Below, piece after piece: positions 1 through 11,492 of a stretch of DNA of 64,000 bases. Both the position numbers and the translations under genes were made by a program. The stretch spans positions 18,861,981 to 18,925,980 of the forward strand of contig OZ024735.1 of assembly GCA_964016875.1 (NCBI GenBank), in the 5' to 3' direction. The notes under the pieces were generated by a model. The model made no database searches and was not told the DNA's origin. It was given only the letters and a program-made list of their open reading frames with translations. The stretch comes from Fallopia convolvulus. Its lineage: Eukaryota; Streptophyta; Magnoliopsida; Caryophyllales; Polygonaceae. Each line of letters begins with the position of its first letter. The stretch's first letter is position 1.

Positions 1-814
1 TACCAGAGCTAAACCAATAGTTCTGGTTGAGTAATTGCACGTGGGCCGGTGTATAGAGGGATAGATCAACTCCAAGATTGGTCGCAAAGAGACTAACTAA
101 GTTTCCGCACCATACTTCCTTCGACTTGATCGACTTCTCAACATAGTATAGCCATTCATACCCCAAGTTCAATGGGGCGGGCTCCTCACATAGAATGGTG
201 CGGAGGCATGCAACTTCTATCCTTGTCGGCCTGTTCAACTCTCTCTTAGGCCAGAATGTAGCGGCTAGGACTCGGAGGATGATCCGAAAAATGGGGTTGA
301 TGATGCTTGCCCCGGATAATGCTGCAGTGGAAGGCTCTACTTCCCCGGTAATGTAGCTCTAAGTCCTTGTTACCTTGTAGTCCTTTAGACTGTAATCTCG
401 AGAAGGATTTGGGAGCTCAAGGATACCATTGAACTCCGCCAAAGTAAACTCACAGTTCACGTTACCGAGCCTGAATCTGATTCGTCCGTCCGAAGTCTTC
501 ATTGGGAATCTTGTCTCTAGAGTGGCTAGGAACTCAGATGTGTCGGCCGGGAAGTGTGGTACATTCTCCTTCTTCAACAAGTGAGGCATACCAAGAAAAG
601 CAAAGGCCTCCTTGACATCATCATAGATCTTCATTTGCTTAGCACTCGACCTCGAGAACCACCTAGTATAGTGATCCTTGTCTAGTATGGCATTGTAGCT
701 GTCCGCTTGTCCTTGAGTGCGCAAGATCACGTTGTCCATGCGGGGTGGAGATGGGGACCGTTGAGGCCTCTTCTTCTTTTGGGCTCGGGTTGCGGCTCGG
801 CTAGAACTTGCCAT
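1..814 (-). pseudogene. ATHILA-type ORF (plant transposon protein domain), partial, one in-frame stop
   Basis: A 151-residue frame starts at the ATG at 814 with a basic, Ser/Arg-rich N terminus (MASSSRAATRAQKKKRPQRS). It continues into a domain typical of the extra ORF of Athila-like retrotransposons: 'HYTRWFS', then 'RFRLGNVNCEFTLAEFNGILELP'-like text near residues 115-138. A TAG at 359-361 ends it, but the same frame stays open to base 1 and still resembles the family ('FRIILRVLAATFWPKREL', later 'LNLGYEWLYYVEKSI'). The real protein therefore ran at least 270 residues and leaves the window. The function of these ORFs is unknown; env-like roles have been proposed for Athila. It lies downstream (sense direction) of the gag-protease of the same element. 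The family call is by recognition only. Confidence 0.6.
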
Positions 815-1990
815 GTGGACCTACAAACAATACGACTTTTCCAAGATAAGATCCACTCAAATCATTAGACAAGAGACCCCATACTTGGTTTCGAAGTAGC
901 TCTTAGAATGCCCCGTTAACGACCCAACCGGGGTCAGTAACAGATCTGGACTGATTTTTGGCTTGATAATACGCAAGGTCGTTAACGAACCTGGGCAGGT
1001 CATTAACGAGCCTGTACGAGAAACAGTCGCGAATTCCGAGTGTAAAATACTCCAAAATTAAGCCATGAATCAAACATGCATCAGTCATAATCCTACGTAA
1101 GACACACAATCGGGTATATGCACCCCATACTTGCTCCATTACCCATCCCGAACATGCTATAATTGCCCAAGAAACTCATGGTGAAGATCAAACAATTCCA
1201 AAACAAAGTAGTTCATGCTTTTCTTAATCAAATTTTCAATGGAGAATCAAGCAAGAACAAACCCATAGAAATCAAGATCAACCACCAATATATCAAGCAA
1301 TAAAATCGTTGAGCAACAATAAACATGACATTCGATTTTCTATATGAACAAGATATGAAATTTCGACCCTACAAACCATGAATCATGCAAAATAGAGAGT
1401 TAGGGTTTAGAAATCATACCGTTAGATCGAGAATTTGAAGAACAAAGATCGAAAAGTTGGGTGTTTAACGAGCTCGGATTTCGTCGGTAAGCAAATCAAG
1501 GGCGGCGAACTCGTTAACTAGGGTGGGACTCCGAAGTTCGGTGGTGGTGAGATTTCCGATTGGTTGTGAGAAATATCGGTAGGATTCTTGGAGAACTTAA
1601 GCTTTTGGATTGAGGATTTGAGAGTGGAATTTTGGGAGGTTTGAAAGGGTTTTATAGGAGAGGGCTAGAGGTAGGGGAATAAGTGAAAGGGGTGGCACAT
1701 GGGTAAAGATATAAGATAGATTAGGGTAAAAATACCTACCTGCCCGTTTCGCCAATTCGGGTTGCCAAACCGGGTGGTTAACGACCCTAGATGGGGTCGT
1801 TAACGAGCCGCCGTAGCCTCTTTTCGAGTGATTTCCGAGCCCAACTCCTGCATCTTTTTAGCTAAAATCTATTCTATCTTTCTACTTCTAAACTACTAGA
1901 AAAACTCGAAAGAAAACTAGGAAAAAGATCTAAAAAAGAAAAACTAAACTATACTAAAAGCGGGTTGCCTCCCGTAAGCGCTATTTTTAA
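815..1990 (-). other. Non-coding spacer of the Athila-like element
   Basis: Between the protease stop (1996) and the ATHILA-type ORF I see no credible coding. A 78-residue open frame at 903-1139 has no family features and is probably chance. Near the protease end the sense strand reads GGGAGGCAACCC (about 1966-1977). Two pairs of TCGTTAACGA-like palindromes lie at 979/1000 and 1775/1797, plus a single copy at 914-922. Telomere-like AAACCCTA stretches occur near 1390-1410. The spacer may hold the promoter or leader of the downstream ORF, but nothing proves it. Confidence 0.5.
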
Positions 1991-1995
1991 TGTCG

Positions 1996-4639
1996 TTAGC
2001 CCGACGTACTTATGTTAGGGTCTTGAGGTACCTCATACTTAGCTTTGTAGGCATTATTGGCTTGAATCACTAAATTTGGTTCTTTATCTTCTATCAGTAT
2101 ACCCGATATTCCTACATAAGGGTTAGTGAAATCCGAAAACCAAGGTGGTCTGGACTCCTCTATAGAATAAACAGTGGAGCACGGTGTAGGAACAAAGTAT
2201 GAAGAAGAATCATAACCAGCATTAGCGAATTCATGGTTAGAGTACTCACCTGGATTATAGCCCTGCATGCGGGGCTCGGTTATGGGCCAAGGAGGTTCGG
2301 TCGGGATCTGTGTGAAATCCTCATCCTCTTTTGTACTTGGAGGAGGATCGTGAGGAACAGCTATGTCGAGTTCTGGTTGAGTCAACTCGATCTGTGCGGC
2401 CGCAGTTGGGTCATTAGCATTTTGGTCAAGGCTGAATTCTACGTGTTCCTCTCCAATATCAAAAGTGAGGAGTCCTTTCCGCACATCGACCCTAGCACCT
2501 GCTGTAGCTAGGAATGGCCTGCCTAGGATAATGGGGACATGAGGGTCTTCAGGCATATCGAGGACGATGAAATCATTTGGAATAAAGAATTTCCTAACTT
2601 GAATGGGATAATCGTCCAGGACTCATGTGGCCTTTACGCTTGATCCGTCTGCCATGTAGAGGTTCATGTCTACAGGCTCCAATGGTCCCATGTTGGCTTT
2701 TGACCAGATTGACAGGGGGAGTAAACTAGCGCTGGCTAGCTTTTCTGGTAGAGCAATAGATCGGACCTCATCTTGCAGCTCTGTGATGGATCTTTTCTTG
2801 CTAAGAATATCTTTCAAAAATTTCGTGTAAGCCAGCATTTCGCTTAGGGCCTCAGCGAATGGGATGGAAATATTAATGCCCTGGAGGATCTTTACGAAAC
2901 ACTTAAACTTACTCTCAGTAGAGTCCCTTGATTTCTTAATAGGAAAAGGAAGAGATTTCACCATTCTCGGAACCAAGTCAGGCTCGAGAGGTGATGCTAC
3001 CGGGTCGACACTAGGGTCGTTAGGTGCTCTCGGAGGATCGTTACCGACTTTGTTGGGGTCGTTAACTAGCCCGGGATTGAGAGGGGGGCTTGGATAAAAA
3101 AACTTACCTGGATTAGGGTCGATGAAGAACCTGGGAGCCTCGTCACCTTGGTGTGCTAGTTCGGTACTTGCTCTCGCTGGCTCGTTACCGAGCTGAACTG
3201 TGGCGTCCTTTTCAGTCATAGGGCCCTTGTCCTTAGCTTGGACACGCTCCGGTAGTGTCTTTCCGCTCCTAAGGTGTACCGCTGCTATTTGTCCCTTAGG
3301 GTTCTCCTCGGGACGGCCCGGGAGTTGCCCCTGTTGTCTTGGAATCTGTGCAACAAGGTTCCCTAGTTGAGAGTCGACATTTTTCTTCCACACATCGAAC
3401 TCTCCCCATCTTTTTGTTTTGATTGTTAAGGTTGGCTTGGATTCCGCTAATGCCTTCATATAACCCTAATGCCCATGATGGTGGCTCTTGATAACCTGGA
3501 GGTCGATATGGCGCAGGTCGTCTATCCGGTGGGGGCGCTGCATAGATGGGATTCGGGTTTTAGTTGCCCCACGCTGGATAATTGTTTGACCTGTCAAAAT
3601 TACTAGGCTGATTTCTGTATGGGCCTCTCATATAATTCACTTCAGCATATGTCTCAGCGGCTCTCATCTGTTCTATGTTAGTGCAAGCAGAAGTACTATG
3701 GGTAGAAGAGCCACACTCTTGACAAGATTGAGAGGATTTCAGAAAACTTACCTGCTTCTTTAGGCGGTTGACCTCGTCTTGCAGAAATTGATTTTTGACA
3801 TCGGGGTCAACATCTTCCTTGTTAGGCATGTAGAGACGCCTCTGAGGCTGGGGAGATTGCTGGGTTCCATACATGGCATCATAGTTAGACAGCTTGTCCA
3901 ACAATTCCTATGCAGCCGTGGGTTCCATCTCTATAAAACCGCACGCTGTATGCATGTTGATGCGGTTCTTCGTTTCTGCATTTATACCCTGGAAAAAGAT
4001 TTCTTGGAGCACATATAAAGGTTGCCCATGAGTAGGGCATTGTCTAAGCATCTCCTTAAATCTTTCCCGTGTTTCAACAAAAGTCTCATTAGGCAGCTGG
4101 TGATAGGAGGTGATGCGCTTTCTCAACTTCGTCGTCTTGGCAGGAGGGAAAAATTTTGTAAGAAATTGATCATACAAATTCTTCCAAGTCCTGATAGACT
4201 TAGAAGGTAAGCTCTCCAACCAGCTCAGGGCCTTTCCAGTAAGAGACCACCTGAAAGCTTTTAACAGAACATATTCAAGTGAGACACCTTCAGCAGCTAT
4301 GGTGTCACATAAATTAAGAAAATTTCTAATATGTTCCATAGGGCACTCAGTAGGTTTCTCTTCAAACTGAGCCCGTTTGATTAAGGATATAAATTGAGAC
4401 TTAATCTCAAAAGGTTTCTCTATCTCCGGAAGCACAATTGGAGACTCTGGCACCCTCAGTTCTGGATGCATGTATTCTTTGGCAGTCCTCGGATAGGCAT
4501 TCAGCTCTTCCTGTAGACGAGCACTGTTGACTCATTGACGCTCGGCCTCGGCAGCAGCGACATCTTTTTCGGTTTTTAAAGCCTCCATCTGCCTCTGGAG
4601 TTCGGCCATCTGACGAGTCATCTCCTCGAGTGTAGCCAT
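1996..4639 (-). pseudogene. gag-protease polyprotein of the Athila-like element, broken
   Basis: The sense frame opens at the ATG at 4639 with a short coiled coil ('EEMTRQMAELQRQMEALK'). The retrotransposon gag domain follows at 4471-3908 ('LKAFRWSLTGKALSWLESLP', 'FFPPAKTTKLRKRI'). Next come a degenerate CCHC-like patch 'CQECGSSTHSTSAC' near 3720-3670, a Pro-rich linker (3459-2760), and the C-terminal half of a retropepsin ending in 'VPIILGRPFLATAGARVDV' (2556-1996). Lesions are TGA at 4532-4534, TAG at 3908, TAA at 3560, a frameshift between 3560 and 3459, and TGA at 2623. The retropepsin active-site stretch (DLGAS in relatives) is missing: 'LPEKL' runs straight into 'ASASLLPLSIW' near 2750. 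No RT, RNase H or integrase follows, so the element looks non-autonomous. Confidence 0.8.
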
Positions 4640-4830
4640 AGCTCGGTTCTCTCAGCGTCTACGGTGCAGGGAACGTTCAGGTTCTGAATAATAACCGGTG
4701 TTGTCAAATTCGAGCCTTCGACGTCCAGCTGGCATACGCTGAGAAAACAGACAAAGAAAACAAAAATTAAAAACAAAAACGACGTCGGGCTATTCCCAAA
4801 CCCACAGATAAACAAACAAACATTGTTGCT

Positions 4831-4848
4831 TCCCCGGCAACGGCGCCA
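4831..4848 (-). other. Primer-binding site (tRNA-Asp type) of the Athila-like element
   Basis: The sense strand reads TGGCGCCGTTGCCGGGGA a few bases inside the LTR edge. This is the primer site usual in Athila and related plant Ty3/gypsy elements. It fixes the sense as minus and the inner edge of the 5' LTR at about 4852. Confidence 0.85.
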
Positions 4849-4851
4849 ATT

Positions 4852-6345
4852 TGTTGAGAGGGTGATTTGACAACAAATAAAATTTATAGTCAAGACCCCG
4901 CTGAGTATAGGGGAGTCAGGATCGTTCCACGGGAAGCACTGTTGTTTGTTTACCAACTACAAAGAATAAAAAACTAAGCAAAACAACACAAAACACCTAC
5001 AACCAACCTCGTTAACGAATATGTTAGGGTCGTTAACGAACCTGGATAACTCTACTAACGACTTCAAACACAGATTCGGTACCGAGGCAACGAACTCAAT
5101 AATGAATGGGATCGAGAAAAACTAAAATAGGAATAAAAATCAAGGACAAGGGTTACCACAACATAGCCATGCATATAAATTCGTAAGAAGATAAAGATCA
5201 TGCCTTTAAATAGATAAATTCATCAACTTTTGCTGACTAGCAAGCAAATCAATCTATTCTCATAAACTAATTCACTCAATTACTTGTTTTAGATCCAAAG
5301 CTCGAAACTTTCGTAATCGAACAATATCAACCTTCAAGCCTATAACTTTCTTTCTCAATCAAGTTAAGAACTCAAATTACCTCGATTCTCATCTAGGCAT
5401 AAACACAACAAGCAATCTAAAAATAGATAAAAGGCATTCAACACTTCAACTTACTCATCAAACATGCATAACTATGCCGGGTTTCAACCCCGACCCTAGA
5501 TAGGAGACTCACTAATCATAACTATAAAACGAACAACTTCAAAAAGAGAAAACATTGAAAACAAAAACTACTTCAAATTACTAAGAAAATTATCATTTTA
5601 CAAACTTTAGAAGAAACCGAAAAACAACAAGAATACCGAACAGAAGACACCATTAACGACCCTGGCTTCCCTCTCGTTCCACCTCGACTCGATAATCCTC
5701 CACTCAACTTCTCCTCTCTCTCGACTCTCCTAAAAGATGATCTCCTCTTCGCCACCCCCTTTCCAAGCTAGAAAGAAGGGTATTTATACTAATAAAGCTA
5801 TCTAATAAAAAGCCTAGAAGATAAAAAAAACTTTCCTAAAAGATAGAAACTAACCCTAAGAAGATAGAAAGATAATCTAGAAAGATAACAAGACATAAAA
5901 CATAAAACATAATAACCCTAAAACTCAATAAAAACCCTACCGACACGGAATTATCAAGATAGATTTCCGCACAGGGTCAGTAGATATAAGATCTCTCGAA
6001 AAATTCTATCTCTAAGCCTCGTTAACGACCCTTCACAGCCTCGTTAACGAGCCTGGATTTGGTTTTCTTCAATTCTTCAACTCTAAAAGCTTGGATTTCG
6101 ACTTCTCTATCTTCACACTCTTCCGTCTTCCACCATAGTACTCCATTCAGCTCCAAAAAGCGCTCCTTCCTTGCTAAAAACCTACAAAAAGACACAAAAC
6201 GGAGTAGTTTCCATACTTTGCACAAAATATGCAAACTCATCCAAAAACACACAAAACTAACCCTAAAAACTATTAAAACTAAACCAAACAAACTAAGAAA
6301 ACACACTAAAAACTAGAATAAGAACATGAATATCAATAGCTCACA
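4852..6345 (-). repeat. 5' LTR of the Athila-like element (outer end uncertain)
   Basis: The inner edge is fixed by the adjoining primer site; on the plus strand the LTR begins TGTTGAGAGGG. The outer end is a guess: plus-strand 'AGCTCACA' near 6340 would give a sense start TGTGAGC. The LTR carries two pairs of the TCGTTAACGA palindrome (5009/5030 and 6019/6041). No partner LTR is in the window. Open frames inside (for example 6022-6306) look like chance in low-complexity AT-rich DNA. Confidence 0.55.
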
Positions 6346-6599
6346 TCTAAGTTAAATCCTAAAAGAACAACAATGCCCCGAAGGCTTAGCTAACAATTCT
6401 AACATCCACCAACTAGTAAACACAATATACAGTAGCAAAGTAAATTTAACAAATTAGATGGTAAGCAGACATTGCACAAAACAACACTTATAGTCATACT
6501 ACACAAAATAATAATAGTGCATCATTTCACCTCTATATCAAACCAATCACATTCCTCATCAGTTCTCCTTTACCAATATCAATTTATATGACAATTAGG

Positions 6600-7531
6600 G
6601 AGTCAACAGCCCATACGAGCCATCCTATAACCAAACTGAGGTGTGATGGTCGACGACCCCTACCGTCTCTTCGAACCATCCATCAACACCTTATCATTCA
6701 TCTTCTCCTTTATTTGACTAAATATGACTTTCTTTGAACGTCCCGCCATAGTAGGGAGGTCGAGATACCTTTCATGCTTGTCAACTTCTTGAACATCAAG
6801 AATTCCTTGCACAACCTATCTTCGCTCCTCCCCCACATTCCTGCTGAAAGATAGTTTTGACTTTGCAAAATTGACTTTTGTCTTGATGCTTATCCATAAC
6901 AACGGATCGTATTGACAACCTCATGCGCGTATTGACAAGTAGCTTTTGCGAACAAAATATTATCATTTGTGAAGAGGAGATGAGACACGATTTACGCTGA
7001 TCTAGCAATCCTGGCACCTCTTAACTGACCCTCCTGTTCACTCTTTCTAATAAAACCCGACAATCTGACTAGGCACAAATTCCTTGGACAGAAATCCCTC
7101 CATAAAGACTGAGAACTCCACTCCACCCTATCGTAAGCTTTCGCCATATCCAACTTTAAGGCCATATATCCCTCCTTTTCGTTATGATTATGCATCATGA
7201 AGTGGAAAACTTCGAAGGTCAATAACACATTATCAATAATGAGACACCTTGGCATAAACGCACTTTGAGATGTGGAAATGACCTTCTGAAGAACCTGCTT
7301 AAACTTGTTGGCAATAACCTTGGACACAACTTTATAGGGCACGTTACATAAGCTTATATGTCTTAAATCTCTCATCCTAAAAGGATCAACAATTTTAGGG
7401 ATAAGGAAAATAAAAGTATGGTTTTTTTTTTGTGGGGGGGGGGAGATAAGCTCCTTGCAAAAGCTTAAGAACAAAGGAAATAATGTCGCTCTTAATGATA
7501 TGCCAGTGTTGTTGATAGAACGTGCCGACAT
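6600..7531 (-). pseudogene. LINE reverse-transcriptase fragment, decayed
   Basis: From 7531 leftwards the sense strand encodes plant L1-type RT: 'FIFLIPKIVDPFRMRDLR' (consensus DFRPISLCNV is partly lost), 'SLCNVPYKVVSKVIANKFKQ', 'SQSAFMPRCLIIDNVLL', 'MALKLDMAKAYDRVEW'. After a break, 7000-6800 encodes the catalytic region as 'SHLLFTNDNILFAKAT', where the normal FADD is FTND, followed by ASGQK-like text. Near 6790-6680 the 'HERYLGLPT..GRSK' block is recognisable as 'LDLPTMAGRSKKVIF' in a shifted frame. Stops and frameshifts are frequent. A T10 run (7422-7431) and a G10 run (7434-7443) lie at its upstream end. There is no endonuclease or 3' tail, so it is a dead remnant. Confidence 0.8.
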
Positions 7532-8712
7532 ACCATCAATTTTGTAATATCCCTCATTTTTATAAGGGTAAAAATCTAAGTTTACTTTACAACATTTTAA
7601 ATGTTATAAGTTGTTTATAAGTTTAAGACCACATTTAAAGGTTACAAAAATTATTTCTCATATTATAAATATGAAAGGGTTGTAACAAGGTTCCTGGAGG
7701 TACGTTGTTATCAAACCTTCTTTTCTTTGTGGTATGTTTGGATTATACCACAAAGTGCACTATCTTACATCAAATATCAAATTGAAGCTCACTAAATTTT
7801 AACAGCCATTATATGGCTAAATATAGTGTGAAACATACTTTTCTTTCATCTTATGAAGGTGAAGATGAAGACTTTGATATGGTCAAGTACAACACATATG
7901 GAACCTTAGAACATTTAATAGTTGATATCGACTTCCAAAGCAATTCAAGTACACTCGAGCCACGGAGTCATACAAAAAGATCTTGAAATCCTTCACGGGG
8001 ATAATGATGATCACTTTGCAAACATTAAGGATCTTGGAAATGGGTTGCTATATTATTTCATGATGGTTTCATCAATTTTGTACAGTTTGTATAGTCTAAG
8101 TGTGTTTTTGATGCATTCATTTGTATGATTATAATGAAATATATTTCCCTTAACTTACAAGCTATACACGAGTGTTACAAGATTAGCAAATAACTTCAAA
8201 TTCTTACTTCCATTTAACTTCTTTGAAGGTTCACAAGGTATGTAAGTTGATTCACTAAATAGTGAATTTTGTTCTCTACACTTATATGTAATAGAGAAAC
8301 CTATCATGGTATATATGATGCTTCCGTGAACTAATATGTTGAAATTGTTATATTGTTTGGCGTCGAAAATTAACTAACTTCACCATGGAGTGGAAAATTT
8401 TAAGTGGAGTATCTGTATATTTTTATATTTTCTTATGTGTTTATTATCCTAAATTTTATGTTCAAAAGTATATTCTCGCAAAATTTGCAATGCTCGATCC
8501 TCTTTTGAAATTTATCATCTAAAATGACTAGATAACTTATATATTTGTTTTGAATTAACAAGGTTCGGGCAATTACACTAGTTAATATGATTTTCCCATC
8601 CTATTAATTTGGATTAAAGAATTGATCAATTACCTATTTACCTTAAAAGTGCAGATAAAGATGGCGGTAAATTGGTAAATGCAAAACAGTTGAAGGTAAA
8701 TATTCAAGCATC
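7532..8712. other. AT-rich intergenic DNA, nothing recognised
   Basis: No credible protein domain, RNA gene or repeat boundary is visible. The longest open frame (7922-8128, plus) has no family resemblance and a tail of hydrophobic low-complexity residues. Confidence 0.5.
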
Positions 8713-8720
8713 CAACTTAA

Positions 8721-8912
8721 CAGGGACGGACGCAGGATTTAACATTAGGTTGGGCTAATTGTCACTAAATTTTTTTGGTGGGCTAAATTACCTTAATTTA
8801 ACTAATTTAACACTAAATTTACCTTTTTTATTATTAAATTTACCTTTTTTTATTTTTTATTTTTCTAGGGCGGGCTCGAGTGTACCCTAGCCCGTCCTTC
8901 AGTCCGTCCCTG
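8721..8912. mobile_element. hAT-like MITE, 192 bp
   Basis: The ends are an 11-bp inverted repeat: CAGGGACGGAC at 8721 and GTCCGTCCCTG ending at 8912. The flanks are an exact 8-bp direct repeat, CAACTTAA, at 8713-8720 and 8913-8920. The CAGGG(A/G)CGGA end and 8-bp target duplication are typical of plant hAT MITEs. The interior is AT-rich and non-coding. Confidence 0.88.
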
Positions 8913-8920
8913 CAACTTAA

Positions 8921-10814
8921 CTAGAGGCAACTAAGCGAGATTAATATTGCACCAAAAGGAGGAACAATGATTAGTAGGTCAATTAAATTGAAATAAACTC
9001 AAACTTTAGCTAATTTTACAAATTATAGATCTTAATATACATGACATTCAATGATTCCCCACGCTAAAACTAGAGAGATTTAACAACAAAGTCCATTATT
9101 TTTTTGACAAAGGTAAAAATTCAAGATACTAGACAAACCCGATATACCGAGAGGTTGTATGAGACGGCAATTGAGGACAACTAGGTAGACAACAAACAAA
9201 TCATACAAATAGACGAGCAAAAAAAGTATAAACAGCCAAATAGAAAAACCAAATACGAGATTATGCTTGGGTGAGTAAAGGACTAGAACAAGGTGCATGG
9301 CAAATGATCAACCCATTTTTGAATGTGCGAAATGGATTGTTGACGTTCCTCCACCTTACCTCTAACGACTTTGTCCAAAGATAAAACAAAATTCAAATTC
9401 TTTGGATAAGTACCCATCAAATTCGTACAAGTCTATCAAAACAAACATAAACCAACACCAAACAATACCAACCTAAATGTTAAAGTTGATCGGAGATCAC
9501 AAGGCTAAAAAGAAAGCCTAAAAATTAAAAAGTCAATGCTGAAATGGGTCGGAAAGTAAGCTCAAGCCCAAACTAATAACCAAAAATCTAAGATGGAACC
9601 CAAATTTGGCCAAACTTGTCGATCATGGAGGAGCAATAAACTGACAAGGCAGAGGATGCCGGAAAGAGGCCACAAAGTGGGTAAAGAAGTGGCACACAAG
9701 AGTCAAAAGAGTCAAACGCCTAAGCTAGAGGCGGAAGAAGGCTAAAAAACCACACGTCGATTAAGGAATTGTTGTATCCAAAGGTTGACTAGATAAGGCG
9801 CACAAAACTCAGAAAATGATAGAAAGGCAAAGAGAAACACAACCAAACAAGATTAATGATGTATCTTTTATTGATTCGTATTGGATTCAATCCAACAAAG
9901 CAACACGTTACTCATTAAACTCAATTTCCAAATCTACTCATGTAGCACAAGTAAAATTCCAAACACTCAGAGAAATGGATCGGTGAATAAATACAAGAAA
10001 CTTTCATGGCTAGGTGGTGAAGACCAAGTCCCCAAAACACTTTATAAGTATAAATTGTTCTCGGGAGAGGGAAAGAGAAATCGAAGGGTTTGAGTCACGA
10101 GCAGAGTTACACCATCATGACACGCCGGCGATAAAGCACCGGATTCCTTTAAACCCATCACCACACAAAGATTTAAAAAAAAGCCTAAGCACTCCCAATA
10201 AAATAAAAAGCAATTCCAGTAGAAGTAATCAAATAAGCGATTCAAAATAGGAACAAAGTTAAGGTTACAAAATCTCAAAAGAAAACAACATTATAGCAAC
10301 TTTTAAGTCAAAAGAATTCGACCAAACATCAAGATTAAATCCAAAGTCTTGAAGCATTCAACCAATTCTTAATAATCTGCTCTATCCTGAAAATTTTCTT
10401 AACATTTGCTTCTAGACAAATTACCTATCTTCAATTTTCTCAACTTTGAAAATAGTAGGATTGCAATCCATTTTCAACTTCCTCAGTCATCGAAAATGTA
10501 AAGTTAAAGAGGTAGAAGTAGATTCTGAGTATGGGTGGAAGAGTTTTCCAAGGTATTTGAAAAACTATAAAACTGTTCTGGGTATAGTATATCTAGAGAG
10601 AAGGGTTATATAGTCTTTACCACAAAGTCCAATATTTAGAAAAAAAACTCAAAAGAACAATATAGAAAAAAAAAGGGAACCATGTTTCCAATTCATAGTA
10701 TGGATTTGATCTGTTGAAAACACAGATATAAGGCAAAGATACTTTAATAATTTAATAAATACTTAAAATGTAATAGTATTGGTTATTAAAACAACAAATA
10801 CTTATATCCATATT
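8921..10814. other. AT-rich intergenic DNA, nothing recognised
   Basis: Short open frames at 9080-9298 (minus) and 9881-10278 (both strands) show no domain, codon pattern or similarity I recognise. The segment ends at the left LTR of Tat element 1. Confidence 0.45.
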
Positions 10815-11219
10815 TGTTTTGGTCAAATTTCGACCAGCGACAAGTACGAATAGATAATTGAAAGTGTGAGGGCTATGCTAACCAATAAACACGAAATTGA
10901 TCAAAGTTTTGAATTGGAATACTTGGATTTCAACTGAATGGTGTTTTTGATTGATCGGAGTTACAACTGACAGTGTTTCGCATACCCTTTTACATTCATT
11001 TTACCCTCCCCCTTATACTGTTGCTAGGCGGGCGTCCTCTTCATCGTGGCCACGATTGTCCTCGAAATCCACCACGTCGGGCGTCCACTTTGTAGCGGTT
11101 ACCTTTGGCGCAACCGACTTTCTACCGTCTCCAAAGCTTTCTGGGTTGAATGAATCCTGAGGCTTGCTTCAGGCTGATGGGCCTAACAGAGGATGGGCCT
11201 GCAGGTCTTGGGTCCAACA
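10815..11219 (-). repeat. Left (3') LTR of Tat element 1
   Basis: It begins TGTTTTGGTC and ends TCCAACA on the plus strand, and is a direct repeat of 20051-20455 with the same length. The antisense gene of the element starts 274 bp to its right. Confidence 0.93.
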
Positions 11220-11367
11220 ATAGCTCCAAAAAGATCAGGTGAATTTTTGAATTCGCGAGATCTTTTTACTGTTGGCGTGCGCAATCTTTGCTATTCTGGA
11301 TCCTCCACGTGTAGAGTCGAGATTTTGTGACGCGTTCCCAGATTGCAGTTGAAGGGACGGATGCCTG

Positions 11368-11376
11368 CTATATTTA
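11368..11376 (+). promoter_or_regulatory. Candidate TATA box of the antisense gene, Tat element 1
   Basis: CTATATTTA lies 117 bp before the ATG at 11493, between the left LTR and the antisense gene. The identical 9-mer is at 34994-35002 in Tat element 2, 106 bp before the equivalent ATG, in otherwise little-conserved sequence. This supports an own promoter, but no transcript is known. Confidence 0.45.
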
Positions 11377-11492
11377 CTGAACTTCTATGGGTAAATCATC
11401 ATTCATTGCCTCTGTGTCGAACTCTCCCGAGGTACGAAAATAAACTCTTTCTTCTTCTTTCGACTCTCTTTCGATTTCTTCTTCTTTCTTCA

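Larger units (their letters stand above)
1..6345 (-). mobile_element. Athila-like Ty3/gypsy LTR retrotransposon, non-autonomous, left part outside window
   Basis: Minus-strand order is 5' LTR (4852 to about 6345), PBS (4831-4848), gag-protease (4639-1996), spacer, and ATHILA-type ORF (814 to beyond base 1). RT, RNase H and integrase are absent between protease and spacer. The primer site and the ATHILA-type ORF point to the Athila group. The 3' LTR should lie left of base 1, so neither LTR comparison nor target duplication can be read here. The outer end of the 5' LTR is uncertain. Confidence 0.65.

Noticed and set aside
903..1139. 78-residue minus-strand frame between protease and ATHILA-type ORF
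   Set aside because: It contains the palindromic repeat motifs read as VNDLPRFVNDL and has no family match; probably chance.
10951..11160. Similar 69-residue plus-strand frames in both LTRs of Tat element 1 (also 20187-20396)
   Set aside because: They are similar because the LTRs are direct repeats. There is no domain, and the frame is antisense to element transcription.
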